Below are positions 17,039 to 26,266 of a DNA stretch of 64,000 bases, piece after piece (positions within the stretch are counted from its first letter, which is position 1; each line of letters begins with the position of its first letter). This DNA comes from Bacteroidales bacterium SW299 (GTDB taxonomy: Bacteria > Bacteroidota > Bacteroidia > Bacteroidales > Bacteroidaceae), in the NCBI GenBank assembly GCA_019550975.1, contig SDWH01000003.1:124001-188000 (forward strand). The letters run 5' to 3'. The position numbers and the translations under genes were made by a program. The notes below the pieces were generated by a model. The model saw nothing but the letters and a program-made list of their open reading frames with translations, ran no database searches and was not told where the DNA came from.

Positions 17039-18196
17039 TCAGAATGTCGTGTCCAGCAAGACATTGCCGGCGTTGTCGATGACCTTTGCCTTGATTTTTC
17101 CATCCGAAATGTCCAGGCGTGTGGCGCTCCGGTTGCTTCCTACAATCACCGGAAAGGCATTTCCGGCTTTGTCTTTCTCATGAAAGGCGAAGCGGTGCGT
17201 ATGTCCTGAAACCATCAGGTCAATGCCGGCCTTGTTGAGTATGGGAAGCATTTTGGCTTTCAGGTCATTGATTCCGTGATTCAGTTCCTCGTCGGGGAAT
17301 ACGTTTGCCATGGGGAAATGAGAGATGACGATGCGGTAGCGTGCGGTCTTGAACTCTTCCGTTTCAACCAGCTGTGCCAGCCATTCCGCCTGTTCCGTGC
17401 GGTAAGCGTCGAAGTCCGTCAGTCCGGCATATACAGGCACATTGTCCGGCTTGTCCTCACCGCAGTCCAGCATCACAATCATGATGTCCCCGATGCGGCG
17501 CGAACCATAGATCTTTCCGCTTGACTTCGGGAACAGCCCCGGATAGCTGCGTGCCAGCTTTCCCCGTGTTTCGTGGTTTCCGCGCACCATATCGAAAGGA
17601 ATGGAAGATGCGAACAAACGGACGCTTGTGTCGATGAAAGCCTGGAATGGCGTTTCATCGTTTTCCATGTAGCTCATCATATCTCCGGCGTAAAGAAAAG
17701 CGTCGCAGGTCTTGTAGTCGCACAGGTTGAGCAGGGTTTCCAGCTGGCTGCTGTTGTTATGGACATCGCTCACCACGAATAAAGAGCCTCCTTTGCTTTC
17801 CGGGTTGACGGTTCGGAAAGTATACCATTGCGACACGATGCTGTCCCCGAACACCACCTTGTACGGCTGGAAGTCACGCATCTCTTTCGAGCGGATGCGG
17901 TAATTGTAGACCGTTCCGGGCCTCAGTCCTTCCGCCCTGACGGAATGGAAAGTCGTGTTGGCGTCACGCAGCCCATGTTCCGCGTGATAGCATTGTCTGA
18001 TATTCTCGCTTCCCTCTTCCTTCAGTTCGATATAGGAGAACGATGGGAGCGAGGTTGTAAACACGAACGTTGCTCCTTGAGGTGTCACTTCCTGGAGGTA
18101 AGGGCCGTGTGAAACGGTGAACAAGGCTTGTGGCTGAGCCATGAGGCTGGTTAGCGCAGAAGAAATGAATGCAAGTGCAAGATAAAGTTTTTTCAT
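17039..18196 (-). CDS. Secreted metallophosphoesterase with N-terminal Fn3-like domain
   Basis: A 385-residue protein from ATG 18196; a ten-codon extension upstream exists but the signal peptide begins here (MKKLYLALAFISSALTSLMA). Residues about 25-130 resemble the fibronectin-like domain of purple acid phosphatases. The calcineurin-like catalytic part has all metal motifs: VVSDVHNN, YAGDMM, RGNHE, ISHFP and SGHTHRFAFH. It probably acts in the periplasm on a phosphomonoester or diester that cannot be specified. It is transcribed alone, divergent from the alpha-galactoside cluster. Confidence 0.88.
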   Translation of the reverse strand: MKKLYLALAFISSALTSLMAQPQALFTVSHGPYLQEVTPQGATFVFTTSLPSFSYIELKEEGSENIRQCYHAEHGLRDANTTFHSVRAEGLRPGTVYNYRIRSKEMRDFQPYKVVFGDSIVSQWYTFRTVNPESKGGSLFVVSDVHNNSSQLETLLNLCDYKTCDAFLYAGDMMSYMENDETPFQAFIDTSVRLFASSIPFDMVRGNHETRGKLARSYPGLFPKSSGKIYGSRRIGDIMIVMLDCGEDKPDNVPVYAGLTDFDAYRTEQAEWLAQLVETEEFKTARYRIVISHFPMANVFPDEELNHGINDLKAKMLPILNKAGIDLMVSGHTHRFAFHEKDKAGNAFPVIVGSNRSATRLDISDGKIKAKVIDNAGNVLLDTTF

Positions 18197-18424
18197 GTCG
18201 GTATTGATTTTTTGATTGTGATGCAAAATAAATGAAATTAACCGATGGATTGTAAGCGGAGGTGTCTTTTTTAATGTGCAGGATAGAATTTTATTATGGA
18301 TCTAGAACCTGATATAACATTGCTTTATTGGAAAAATAAAACAGGCTCTTAGGTAATACCGCTTATTAGAACAGATAGCAAAGTCGTAAGGACGGAAAAC
18401 AAAGCGATATACAATCGCTCCGTT

Positions 18425-18432
18425 TAAATTTG
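18425..18432 (+). promoter_or_regulatory. Possible -7 box before the alpha-galactoside cluster
   Basis: TAAATTTG fits TAnnTTTG and lies about 92 bases before the ATG at 18525. The 328-base gap 18197-18524 also contains short inverted repeats (agcgat/atcgct at about 18404-18419 and gccgc/gcggc at about 18445-18459). I see no clear -33 box and no gene. Confidence 0.4.
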
Positions 18433-18524
18433 CACACAGACAGATGCCGCAGGTAGCGGCTTCTGATGACGGAAGTTTTCACATAGGATAAATATAAAGA
18501 CACAACTTATTAAAATCAGCGATT

Positions 18525-19858
18525 ATGAAAAGAACAAAAGTTATGGGCATCCTGCTTGCATGTGCCTTGCTGGTGGGAGGTATCTGTCCATCGGCCGCGA
18601 AAGGAAAGACAATTCTGATTCCGGAAAAACAGAAAAAGGAAAACAGGTTCGGGCAGACGGACGGAAACTTTTCGTATGAGTATAAGGCCGAGTCGGAGAA
18701 TCTGGTCCTGTTTTGGGAGAAGTCGTTCGGAAAGAATCCGGAGCAGTATTCCAACAAGTCCAGACGTTTCTATCCGGACGAGATCTTGCGCGAAGGCGAA
18801 CGATTCTATACGTATTATACGGACAAGCTGAAATTCGCTGACCGGACGACATCGAATGCATCAAAGTATAAGATGATAATCTGGATGTTCAATGATGATG
18901 AAACAACTGCTTACGGATGGGGAGATGAAGGAGTAGGAATGATGTGGATGCGCCCGTGCCGCACCAATGCCTACCCTTACTGCGCGCTGGCTCATGAGAT
19001 GGGGCATTCTTTTCAGTATATGACAGAAGCCGACGGGGCGCGCGGCTTTTCGGGAAGCCCGCTGGTGGAGTATACCTCGCAATGGATGCTCTGGCAGGTT
19101 TATCCCTCTTGGGTGACGCTCGAAAAGTTTCATCTGGATGCTTATATGAAACAGACGCACTATTCGCTGCTGAACGGGGAGAATCAATACCATGCGCCCC
19201 AGTTCCTTGAATATTGGTCATACAGGCATGGACTGGATTTCATTGCACGTCTTTGGATAGAGGCCGAGGGCACGGAAGACCCGTTTCTGCCTATAAGCGT
19301 CTTACGGGGGTCAGTCAGGAGCAGTTCAATGATGAGGTTTATGATGCCGCTTCACGTTTTGTGACCTGGGATTTGCCGCGTGTCAAGGCTTCGTGCAGCA
19401 GTTATGCTAACCAGCATAGCTGTAAAATGGAGGGCAAGGAAAACGGCTGGATGCAGATCGCTCAAAGTCGTTGCCCGCAGAATTACGGATACAATGCGAT
19501 CCGTTTGAGCGTTCCTGAAGGTGGAACCGAGGTCAGGCTGGACTTTGAAGGCATTGCGGGCAGCCGGGATTTTCACAATGTACACCCGGACAAGGCTGGA
19601 TGGCGCTACGGTTTTGTTGCTGTGACCGCCGAGGGCAAACGTGTCTACGGCAATATGAACCGCGGAGAAAACGGAATGAACCGTACGGCCAGCTTCTCTG
19701 TGCCTCAGAACACTCAGTTCCTTTGGCTGGTGGTGACCGGTGCACCGACAGCACATTGGGAAACTCACAGAAACGGTGAGAAAAAAGGCGAAGAAACGCA
19801 ATGGCCTTACCGCATCAGACTGGACGGGACATCTGTACATCCTTCTGTTTTGAAGTGA
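18525..19858 (+). pseudogene. Secreted HEMGH zinc-peptidase-like protein (DUF6055-like), interrupted by a frameshift
   Basis: It starts with a signal peptide (MKRTKVMGILLACALLVGGI). Residues about 150-170 contain LAHEMGHSFQY, an HExxH metallopeptidase motif, in a context (YTSQWMLWQVYPSW, FLEYWSYRHGLDFI) like secreted DUF6055-type proteins. The frame runs out at 19364. However, the sequence continues naturally in the next frame from about 19290 (VSAYKRLTGVSQEQFNDEVYDAASRF) to a stop at 19858, ending in a beta-rich domain. One base appears to be missing near gacccgtttctg (about 19278-19290). The repaired protein would be about 444 residues. It could be a real mutation or a sequencing error. It heads the GH cluster. 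Confidence 0.75.
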
Positions 19859-20000
19859 GAGATAAATTTTAGCTCCGTTTTGCGTTTGTTGCCGTTCTGT
19901 TTTCCTGTTTCCATCTGTCGGATAATTCGCGGGCCGAAGCGGGGAAAATCAGAACAGGCTTTAAGAAAATCAGTGACCAACAATATAATCATCAGTGAAA

Positions 20001-22187
20001 ATGAAAACAAGAATTTATTTGCTGGCGGCACTCGGACTGTTTTCCGTGTCTTTGCCGGCCAAAGATTATCTGGTGTCAACCGGAAACACTTCGCTTTTGC
20101 TTACAGTGGAGAAGGGGGAGAAGCCCAAATTCCAATATTACGGAAGCCGCATATCTCCGGCTGACATACAAAGCGTTTATGATAGCGGGCTCGCTTTCAA
20201 CGCTGACAGTTATCCGGTTTTCGGACTCAATACAGCCGGAGAGCGTGCCATGGCGGTTACGCATGCAGACGGAAACATGTCGCTCGACCTGGCCGTAGAA
20301 GAGGTCAGGCAATATGCCGACGATGAGGGAGAGATAACGGAAATATGTATGAAAGACAAGGTTTATCCTTTTTGTGTAAAGCAGTGCTTCAAGGCTTATA
20401 AAGAAAGCGATATCATTTCGACATGGGTGGAGGCGGAAAACATGGGCAAGAGGCCGGTTACGCTGTATCGTTTTGCTTCTGCCTTTTTGCCCGTCAGACG
20501 CGGCGAGAATTGGCTGACTCACTTTCACGGGCATTGGGGGGCTGAGTCAACGATGGAAGAAGAAAAGCTCACTAACGGGCAGAAAGTGATTTCCAATAAA
20601 GACGGACTGGTGAACACGGAAACGGACAATCCTTCTTTCATGATCAGCCTGGACGGAAAGCCTCAGGAAGAGTATGGACAAGTGTTCGGGGGTACTTTGG
20701 CGTGGACTGGGAATTACCTTATCAAGATGGATCTGAGAAATACTCAGTTTAATGTGATAGCAGGAATCAATGAAGAAACTTCTCATTATCAGCTGGAAGC
20801 AAAAGAAAAGTTCGTTACTCCGGAGTTTGCCATGACATACAGCAGTTGCGGGAAAGGCGGCATTAGCCGTGCCTTTCACCGTTGGGCGAGAAAATACAAG
20901 CTGCATGGAGGTGATGAATTGCATGACATTCTGCTGAACAGTTGGGAAGGCGTTTATCTGAAGGTGAATCAGGAGAGCATGGAAGAGATGATGAAGGATT
21001 TTTCTGCACTGGGCGGGGAACTGTTTGTCATGGACGACGGATGGTTCGGCAACAAATATCCGCGCAACCGGACGGATTGTGCATTGGGCGACTGGGAGGT
21101 CTGCAAGGAAAAGTTGCCGGAAGGCATCGAAGGGTTGCTGAAGTCGGCTAAGAAATATGGAATCAAGTTCGGCCTTTGGATAGAACCGGAGATGGCAAAT
21201 ACGAAAAGTGAACTGTTTGATAAACATCCCGATTGGATTATGCGTGTAGCAAACCGTCCCTTGTCGACAGGGAGAGGTGGCACTCAGGTGGTGCTTGATC
21301 TGACAAACCCCGAGGTGCAGGATCATGTGTTTGGAGTTGTAGACAAGCTGATGACGCAATATCCCGAAATCTCCTACATGAAATGGGACGATAACTGCTG
21401 GCTGATGGATTATGGCTCTTCTTTCCTGCCCAAGGACAAGCAGTCGCATCTCTACATCGACTATCACCGCGGGCTGAACAAGGTGCTGGAACGCATTCGG
21501 GCCAAATATCCGGATCTGGTTTTGCAGGCATGTGCCGGCGGAGGCGGGCGTGTGAATTACGGGATGCTTCCGTACTTCAACGAGTTCTGGACCAGCGACG
21601 ACACCGACGCGCTTCAACGCATCTACCTCCAATGGGGAATTTCCAATTTTTATCCGGCCATTGCCATGGCTGCCCATGTCAGTGCGGACAAGAATCACCA
21701 GACAGGGCGCACCCTGCCGTTAAAGTTTCGTTTTGATGTGGCTATGTCGGGACGTCTGGGCATGGAAATGCAGCCTAAGGACATGACGGACAAGGATAAG
21801 GATTTTGCCAGACGGGCCATTGCGGCATATAAGGAGATACGTCCCGTCGTTCAATTGGGAGATTTGTACCGGTTGGTTTCACCATATGACAATAAAGGTG
21901 TATCTTCGCTCATGTACGCAACGGAAGACAAGAGCCGTGCGGTTTTCTTTGCTTACAAGACAGATCACTTCATTAACATGACCGTTCCTTTTGTACGCAT
22001 GAGCGGTCTTGATCCGGGCAGGAATTATCGAATCATGGATCTTACTCCTGTACGTGCAGACAAACCCTGCCCGTTGGACGGGAAAGTAATCAGTGGAAAA
22101 GTGTTGAAAGAGGAAGGCATCGCTCTTTCGAAACTGCTGACATCCGAATATGCAAGCCTCGCGCTGGAATTGCGGGCTGTGGAATGA
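20001..22187 (+). CDS. GH36 alpha-galactosidase, secreted
   Basis: A 728-residue enzyme (start ATG 20001; a GTG six bases earlier is also possible) with a signal peptide ending at SVSLPAKD. It has an N-terminal beta-supersandwich, a (beta/alpha)8 barrel and a C-terminal beta domain. The clan GH-D residues are present: nucleophile Asp in YMKWDDN (about 463) and acid/base Asp in FWTSDDTDA (about 533). MDDGWFGNKYPRN and GLWIEPEM are strong GH36 markers. It hydrolyses terminal alpha-1,6-galactose, for example from raffinose-family sugars or galactomannan; the exact substrate is not certain. First intact enzyme of the cluster. Confidence 0.93.
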   Translation: MKTRIYLLAALGLFSVSLPAKDYLVSTGNTSLLLTVEKGEKPKFQYYGSRISPADIQSVYDSGLAFNADSYPVFGLNTAGERAMAVTHADGNMSLDLAVEEVRQYADDEGEITEICMKDKVYPFCVKQCFKAYKESDIISTWVEAENMGKRPVTLYRFASAFLPVRRGENWLTHFHGHWGAESTMEEEKLTNGQKVISNKDGLVNTETDNPSFMISLDGKPQEEYGQVFGGTLAWTGNYLIKMDLRNTQFNVIAGINEETSHYQLEAKEKFVTPEFAMTYSSCGKGGISRAFHRWARKYKLHGGDELHDILLNSWEGVYLKVNQESMEEMMKDFSALGGELFVMDDGWFGNKYPRNRTDCALGDWEVCKEKLPEGIEGLLKSAKKYGIKFGLWIEPEMANTKSELFDKHPDWIMRVANRPLSTGRGGTQVVLDLTNPEVQDHVFGVVDKLMTQYPEISYMKWDDNCWLMDYGSSFLPKDKQSHLYIDYHRGLNKVLERIRAKYPDLVLQACAGGGGRVNYGMLPYFNEFWTSDDTDALQRIYLQWGISNFYPAIAMAAHVSADKNHQTGRTLPLKFRFDVAMSGRLGMEMQPKDMTDKDKDFARRAIAAYKEIRPVVQLGDLYRLVSPYDNKGVSSLMYATEDKSRAVFFAYKTDHFINMTVPFVRMSGLDPGRNYRIMDLTPVRADKPCPLDGKVISGKVLKEEGIALSKLLTSEYASLALELRAVE

Positions 22188-22215
22188 TATTTATAAACGA
22201 CTAAAAGAATAAACC

Positions 22216-24252
22216 ATGAAAGTGAAAAATACATGTGCAACATTCGCATTCTGTGCATTGTCTGTTCTCTCCGTTTCGGGAAAGAACAACTGCTCGCAAG
22301 AACAGTTCATCAATCTGCTGAATATCGAAAAAGGCTACAAACCCATGCCGCAAGGCTTCTTCTTCGCCGATTTGGGCGGATGGCACGGCTATGGATTCAA
22401 CAGGAAGTCGGATTTGTCACTGGCGGGAGGATTCAGAGGGCCTGCGTTTGCCGGGGAGCGTTCGCTGGGGCTGCAATGGCTGTCTGACTGCTTCAGCCGG
22501 CTTGTACTCAAGGAAAACGGGAAAGATATTCCGTTCGAAGCTGTCGGGGCGAACGAATACCTTCCGGGAATGCTCAGACAAAGCCTGGATGCCAAAGAGC
22601 TTGCTGTACATCTGAAAGAGATAGCAATCTCAGACCGGAGCACTTTGACGGAATATGAAATTCGCAACGAGGGGAATTCTGAGTGTGAGATAGAAATTGG
22701 ATTTACGGGTAAGCTGACATATAAGGATGCCTCGTGCAAGGCTGTAAACGGAGATGATATACATGTCGGTGTAAAAGACGGACGTCATCATTTCATATTC
22801 TCCTTCTCGGAAGACGGAAATTTGCAGATGGACGGAACGCAAGGATATATGATGAATATGGGAAGCCGTTCCTTGCGTCCGGGCAAGTCGGTAAAATTGT
22901 ATGTGTTCACCACTTATTGTCCTGCATCTACCGAGCAGGAGGCCATGGCTGAACACCAAAGCATACGGAGCAATGAAACGGAAAAATATTTCAAGGAAAA
23001 CAAGAAGCGGTGGGAAGGCTATATCCGTTCCATTGTAGACCGTCCTACTCCTTATATGGAAAGCGAACGCAACAGGAAATGGGCTGTAAAGGCATTGATG
23101 ACGCTGCATACCAACTGGCGCAGTGCGGCCGGAGATTTGAAGCATGGGGGTGTGCAGCCGGCTACCGGACACTTCAATGCGTTCTGGGCATGGGACAGTT
23201 GGGAACATGCTGCGGCGCTTGCTGTCTTTAATCCGGAACTGGCAAAAGAACAGATGCTGACTATGTTTGACTACCAGACTCCTGAAGGTATGATTGTTGA
23301 CCTGATAGCTTTGGATAAGAAAGAGAACAACAACGTCTGCTCTAAACCGCCTATTGCCGGCTGGGCGACTTATATGGTTTACCGCCGCACAAAAGACAAA
23401 GCGTTTGTCAAGGAAATGCTCCCTAAACTGCTGAAGTTTCATGAATGGCGTTACAAGTACCGCGATCATGACGGTAACGGATTGTGTGAATACGGGGGCA
23501 TCGGCCCGGAAGTCTATATGGGACAGTGGGAAAGCGGTATGGACGTTGCGGTAAAATTCGACGGAGTAAAGATGTTGAAAAATGCAGAAGGTGCCTGGTC
23601 GTTTGATCAGGAATCTATCGAATTGAACAGCTATCTCTGTGCCGAGAAATTTTATCTTGCCTACATGCTGGATGAGATAGGGGAGAAGGAGCAAGCTTCA
23701 CAGTTCCGCGCTGACGGCAACAAACTCCGCAAAATGATTCAGGAAAAATTCTTTGACAAGGAAACAGGATTTTTTTATGGCCGCAAGCTGGGAACTGGGG
23801 AGCTGGTGAAAGTAATAGACATTTCCGGATGGATTCCTTTGTTCACAGGGGTAGCCACTCCGGAACAGGCGGCTTCCGTCAAGGAGAATATGCTTGATCC
23901 GGAATTGTTCGGTACGTATTTCCCGTTTTCCAGTCTGAACCACAAGCATCCTTTATACCAGCCCGATAAAGGATCTTTCCGTGGACAGACATGGATGAAC
24001 TATACTTATTTCGGTATTCGGGGATGGAAGAACTATGGTTTCAAAGAAGACGCTGAAAAGTATACGTGGCTGCTTCCCGACCGTCTGAAAGGATTGGCTG
24101 AGCCAGGGTATCCAATCCGCGAAAATTGGAATTCGGAAACAGGAGAAGCCATGACGGCCATGCATTTTGGATGGTCAAGCGCTTTTTCCATTCTCTTGCT
24201 TACAGAAGATGCAGATAAATTTCCGTATATTCCCTGCGAAATGAAAAAATAG
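22216..24252 (+). CDS. Secreted GH63/MGH1-like glycoside hydrolase
   Basis: A 678-residue protein with a signal peptide (ending near LSVSGKNN). The C-terminal half is an (alpha/alpha)6 barrel of the MGH1/GH63 type: FWAWDSWEHAAALAVFNPE carries the expected acidic residue, CEYGGIGPEVYMGQWESGMD follows, and RENWNSETGEA near the end supplies the second. The N-terminal half is a beta-sandwich. The family acts on alpha-glucosides or mannosylglycerate-like substrates; specificity here is open. It starts 28 bases after the GH36 stop. Confidence 0.82.
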   Translation: MKVKNTCATFAFCALSVLSVSGKNNCSQEQFINLLNIEKGYKPMPQGFFFADLGGWHGYGFNRKSDLSLAGGFRGPAFAGERSLGLQWLSDCFSRLVLKENGKDIPFEAVGANEYLPGMLRQSLDAKELAVHLKEIAISDRSTLTEYEIRNEGNSECEIEIGFTGKLTYKDASCKAVNGDDIHVGVKDGRHHFIFSFSEDGNLQMDGTQGYMMNMGSRSLRPGKSVKLYVFTTYCPASTEQEAMAEHQSIRSNETEKYFKENKKRWEGYIRSIVDRPTPYMESERNRKWAVKALMTLHTNWRSAAGDLKHGGVQPATGHFNAFWAWDSWEHAAALAVFNPELAKEQMLTMFDYQTPEGMIVDLIALDKKENNNVCSKPPIAGWATYMVYRRTKDKAFVKEMLPKLLKFHEWRYKYRDHDGNGLCEYGGIGPEVYMGQWESGMDVAVKFDGVKMLKNAEGAWSFDQESIELNSYLCAEKFYLAYMLDEIGEKEQASQFRADGNKLRKMIQEKFFDKETGFFYGRKLGTGELVKVIDISGWIPLFTGVATPEQAASVKENMLDPELFGTYFPFSSLNHKHPLYQPDKGSFRGQTWMNYTYFGIRGWKNYGFKEDAEKYTWLLPDRLKGLAEPGYPIRENWNSETGEAMTAMHFGWSSAFSILLLTEDADKFPYIPCEMKK

Positions 24253-24258
24253 AATGAT

Positions 24259-26250
24259 ATGAAAATGAAACCGTTGTTTATCTTAAGTTTATGCTGCTTG
24301 TGCTTGCAGGCATTCGGTGAAGAGTATACGTACAGATTAGCTTCTCCTGATAAGAATCTGGAGGTTAACATCTCTGTTGGTCAGAAAATTACGTATAGTG
24401 TAAGGCATAAAGACAGAGTTTTGCTCAATGCAAGTCCTATTGGATTGGTATTTCTTGATCGGACGCTGGGAGCAGATGCAAAAGTAATCCGCAAGAAAGA
24501 ATCTTCATTTACGGAAGACATTCAGTCACCTCATTATCGGGTGCCGTCTTTCACGGTCACTTATAATGAATTGGACTTGAAGATGAAGGGTAACTACGGA
24601 GTTGTGTTTCGTGCCTATAACGAAGGGATGGCCTACCGTTTCTATACAACAATGAAAGACTCGGTCATTGTCGAGGATGAGATTGCATCTTTTAATTTTC
24701 CGGAAAATTATACCTCATATATGGCTTATTCAACCGCAGGTGTGAAATCGGACCAATATGCGATGGCATTTCAGAATACTTATACGGTTTCGACCGTAAA
24801 GGAGGCGGAAGCGGACAATATCGCTTTCCTGCCGATTACGCTGGATTGCGGGGATGAAGTGAAAATGACTTTGCTGGAATCAGATCTGGAAAGCTATCCG
24901 GGAATGTTTATAGAGAAGGGAAACGGGGAATCCTGCTCGCTGAAGGCAACTTTCGCCCGTTATCCCAAGGCCTTGAAACGTTTTCCCCCGCGTGCCATGA
25001 CGAAGGTCGTTGAGCGTGCCGATTATATAGCCAAGGCGGCGGGAAAGCGCAATTATCCCTGGCGCATTTGGGCCGTGACGGAAAAGGACACGGAAATGCC
25101 TGTAAACAATCTGGTATATGCGCTGGCATCTCCCAACCGTATAGGGGACTGCTCGTGGATAAAAATCGGAAAAGTGGCTTGGGAATGGTGGAATGACTGG
25201 GGAATCTCCGGTGTCGGATTCAAGGCAGGCATCAACATGGATACTTATAAACATTATATCGATTTCGCTGCGGAGAACGGGATAGAGTTTGTTGTGCTGG
25301 ACGAAGGCTGGTATAACCCGGCAAAAGGAGATATGCTTGCTGTGATTCCGGAACTGAATCTGGAGGAATTGGTCCGATACGGTAAAAGCAAGGGGGTGGA
25401 TTTGATTCTTTGGACGGTTTTCAACGTGCTTGATGAACAGTTGGAAGAAGCTTGCCGGAAATATTCGGCCATGGGAATCAGTGGGTTTAAAGTGGATTTC
25501 CTGGACCGTGATGACCAGACGGCAGTAGAGATGGCTTGCCGCATAGCTGAAATGACCGCAAAGTATAGGCTGACATTGGACCTGCACGGTTTCTACAAGC
25601 CTACCGGGATGAACCGCACGTATCCGAACGTCATCAACTATGAATCTGTCTTCGGAATGGAGGAGATGAAGTGGAGCACAGTTGACAGGGACATGATGGA
25701 GTATGACGTGACGATGCCTTATATCCGCATGATGGCAGGGCCGGTGGATTATACGCCGGGGGCGATGCGCAATGCCGCAAAAAGAGATTTCAAGCCGATA
25801 TACCACAATCCGATGAGCCAGGGAACCCGTTGCCATCAGTTGGCAGCTTACGTGGTGCATGATTCGCCCTTGACAATGCTTGCTGACAATCCGACTATTT
25901 ACAGGAAAGAGCAGGAATGCACGGACTTCATTGTTGGAATGCCTAATAAAGGCATCGATGAAACGCGGATACTTCAAGGGAAATTGGGTGAGTTTATTGT
26001 CACAGCCAGAAGAACAGGGTGTTCGTGGTATGTGGGCGGAATGACAGACTGGACTCCTCGGAGTGTCACGCTGGATTTCAGCTTTTTGGGAGAGGGAACG
26101 TATGATGTCATTTTATTCAGAGATGGCATTAATGCGGACAGGCAGGCTGAAGATTATGTGAAAGAAGCTTTTTCTGTCACTTCCGCTTCGAGGAAAAACA
26201 TCTGGCTGGCTCCCGGAGGAGGCTTTGCCATGTCTGTAGTGAAAAGATAA
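24259..26250 (+). CDS. GH97 enzyme, retaining (alpha-galactosidase-like)
   Basis: A 663-residue secreted GH97 (signal peptide MKMKPLFILSLCCLCLQAFG). GFKVDFLDRDDQ places an Asp at 413 where retaining GH97 enzymes have their nucleophile, and FGMEEMKW (Glu 468/469) supplies the acid/base. The inverting SusB group lacks the nucleophile Asp. Other family marks are WEWWNDWGISGVGFKAGIN and LAPGGGFAM. The likely activity is removal of alpha-galactose (or a related residue). It begins six bases after the GH63-like gene stop, so it is clearly in the operon. Confidence 0.92.
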   Translation: MKMKPLFILSLCCLCLQAFGEEYTYRLASPDKNLEVNISVGQKITYSVRHKDRVLLNASPIGLVFLDRTLGADAKVIRKKESSFTEDIQSPHYRVPSFTVTYNELDLKMKGNYGVVFRAYNEGMAYRFYTTMKDSVIVEDEIASFNFPENYTSYMAYSTAGVKSDQYAMAFQNTYTVSTVKEAEADNIAFLPITLDCGDEVKMTLLESDLESYPGMFIEKGNGESCSLKATFARYPKALKRFPPRAMTKVVERADYIAKAAGKRNYPWRIWAVTEKDTEMPVNNLVYALASPNRIGDCSWIKIGKVAWEWWNDWGISGVGFKAGINMDTYKHYIDFAAENGIEFVVLDEGWYNPAKGDMLAVIPELNLEELVRYGKSKGVDLILWTVFNVLDEQLEEACRKYSAMGISGFKVDFLDRDDQTAVEMACRIAEMTAKYRLTLDLHGFYKPTGMNRTYPNVINYESVFGMEEMKWSTVDRDMMEYDVTMPYIRMMAGPVDYTPGAMRNAAKRDFKPIYHNPMSQGTRCHQLAAYVVHDSPLTMLADNPTIYRKEQECTDFIVGMPNKGIDETRILQGKLGEFIVTARRTGCSWYVGGMTDWTPRSVTLDFSFLGEGTYDVILFRDGINADRQAEDYVKEAFSVTSASRKNIWLAPGGGFAMSVVKR

Positions 26251-26266
26251 TCGAAATAGAAATTGT

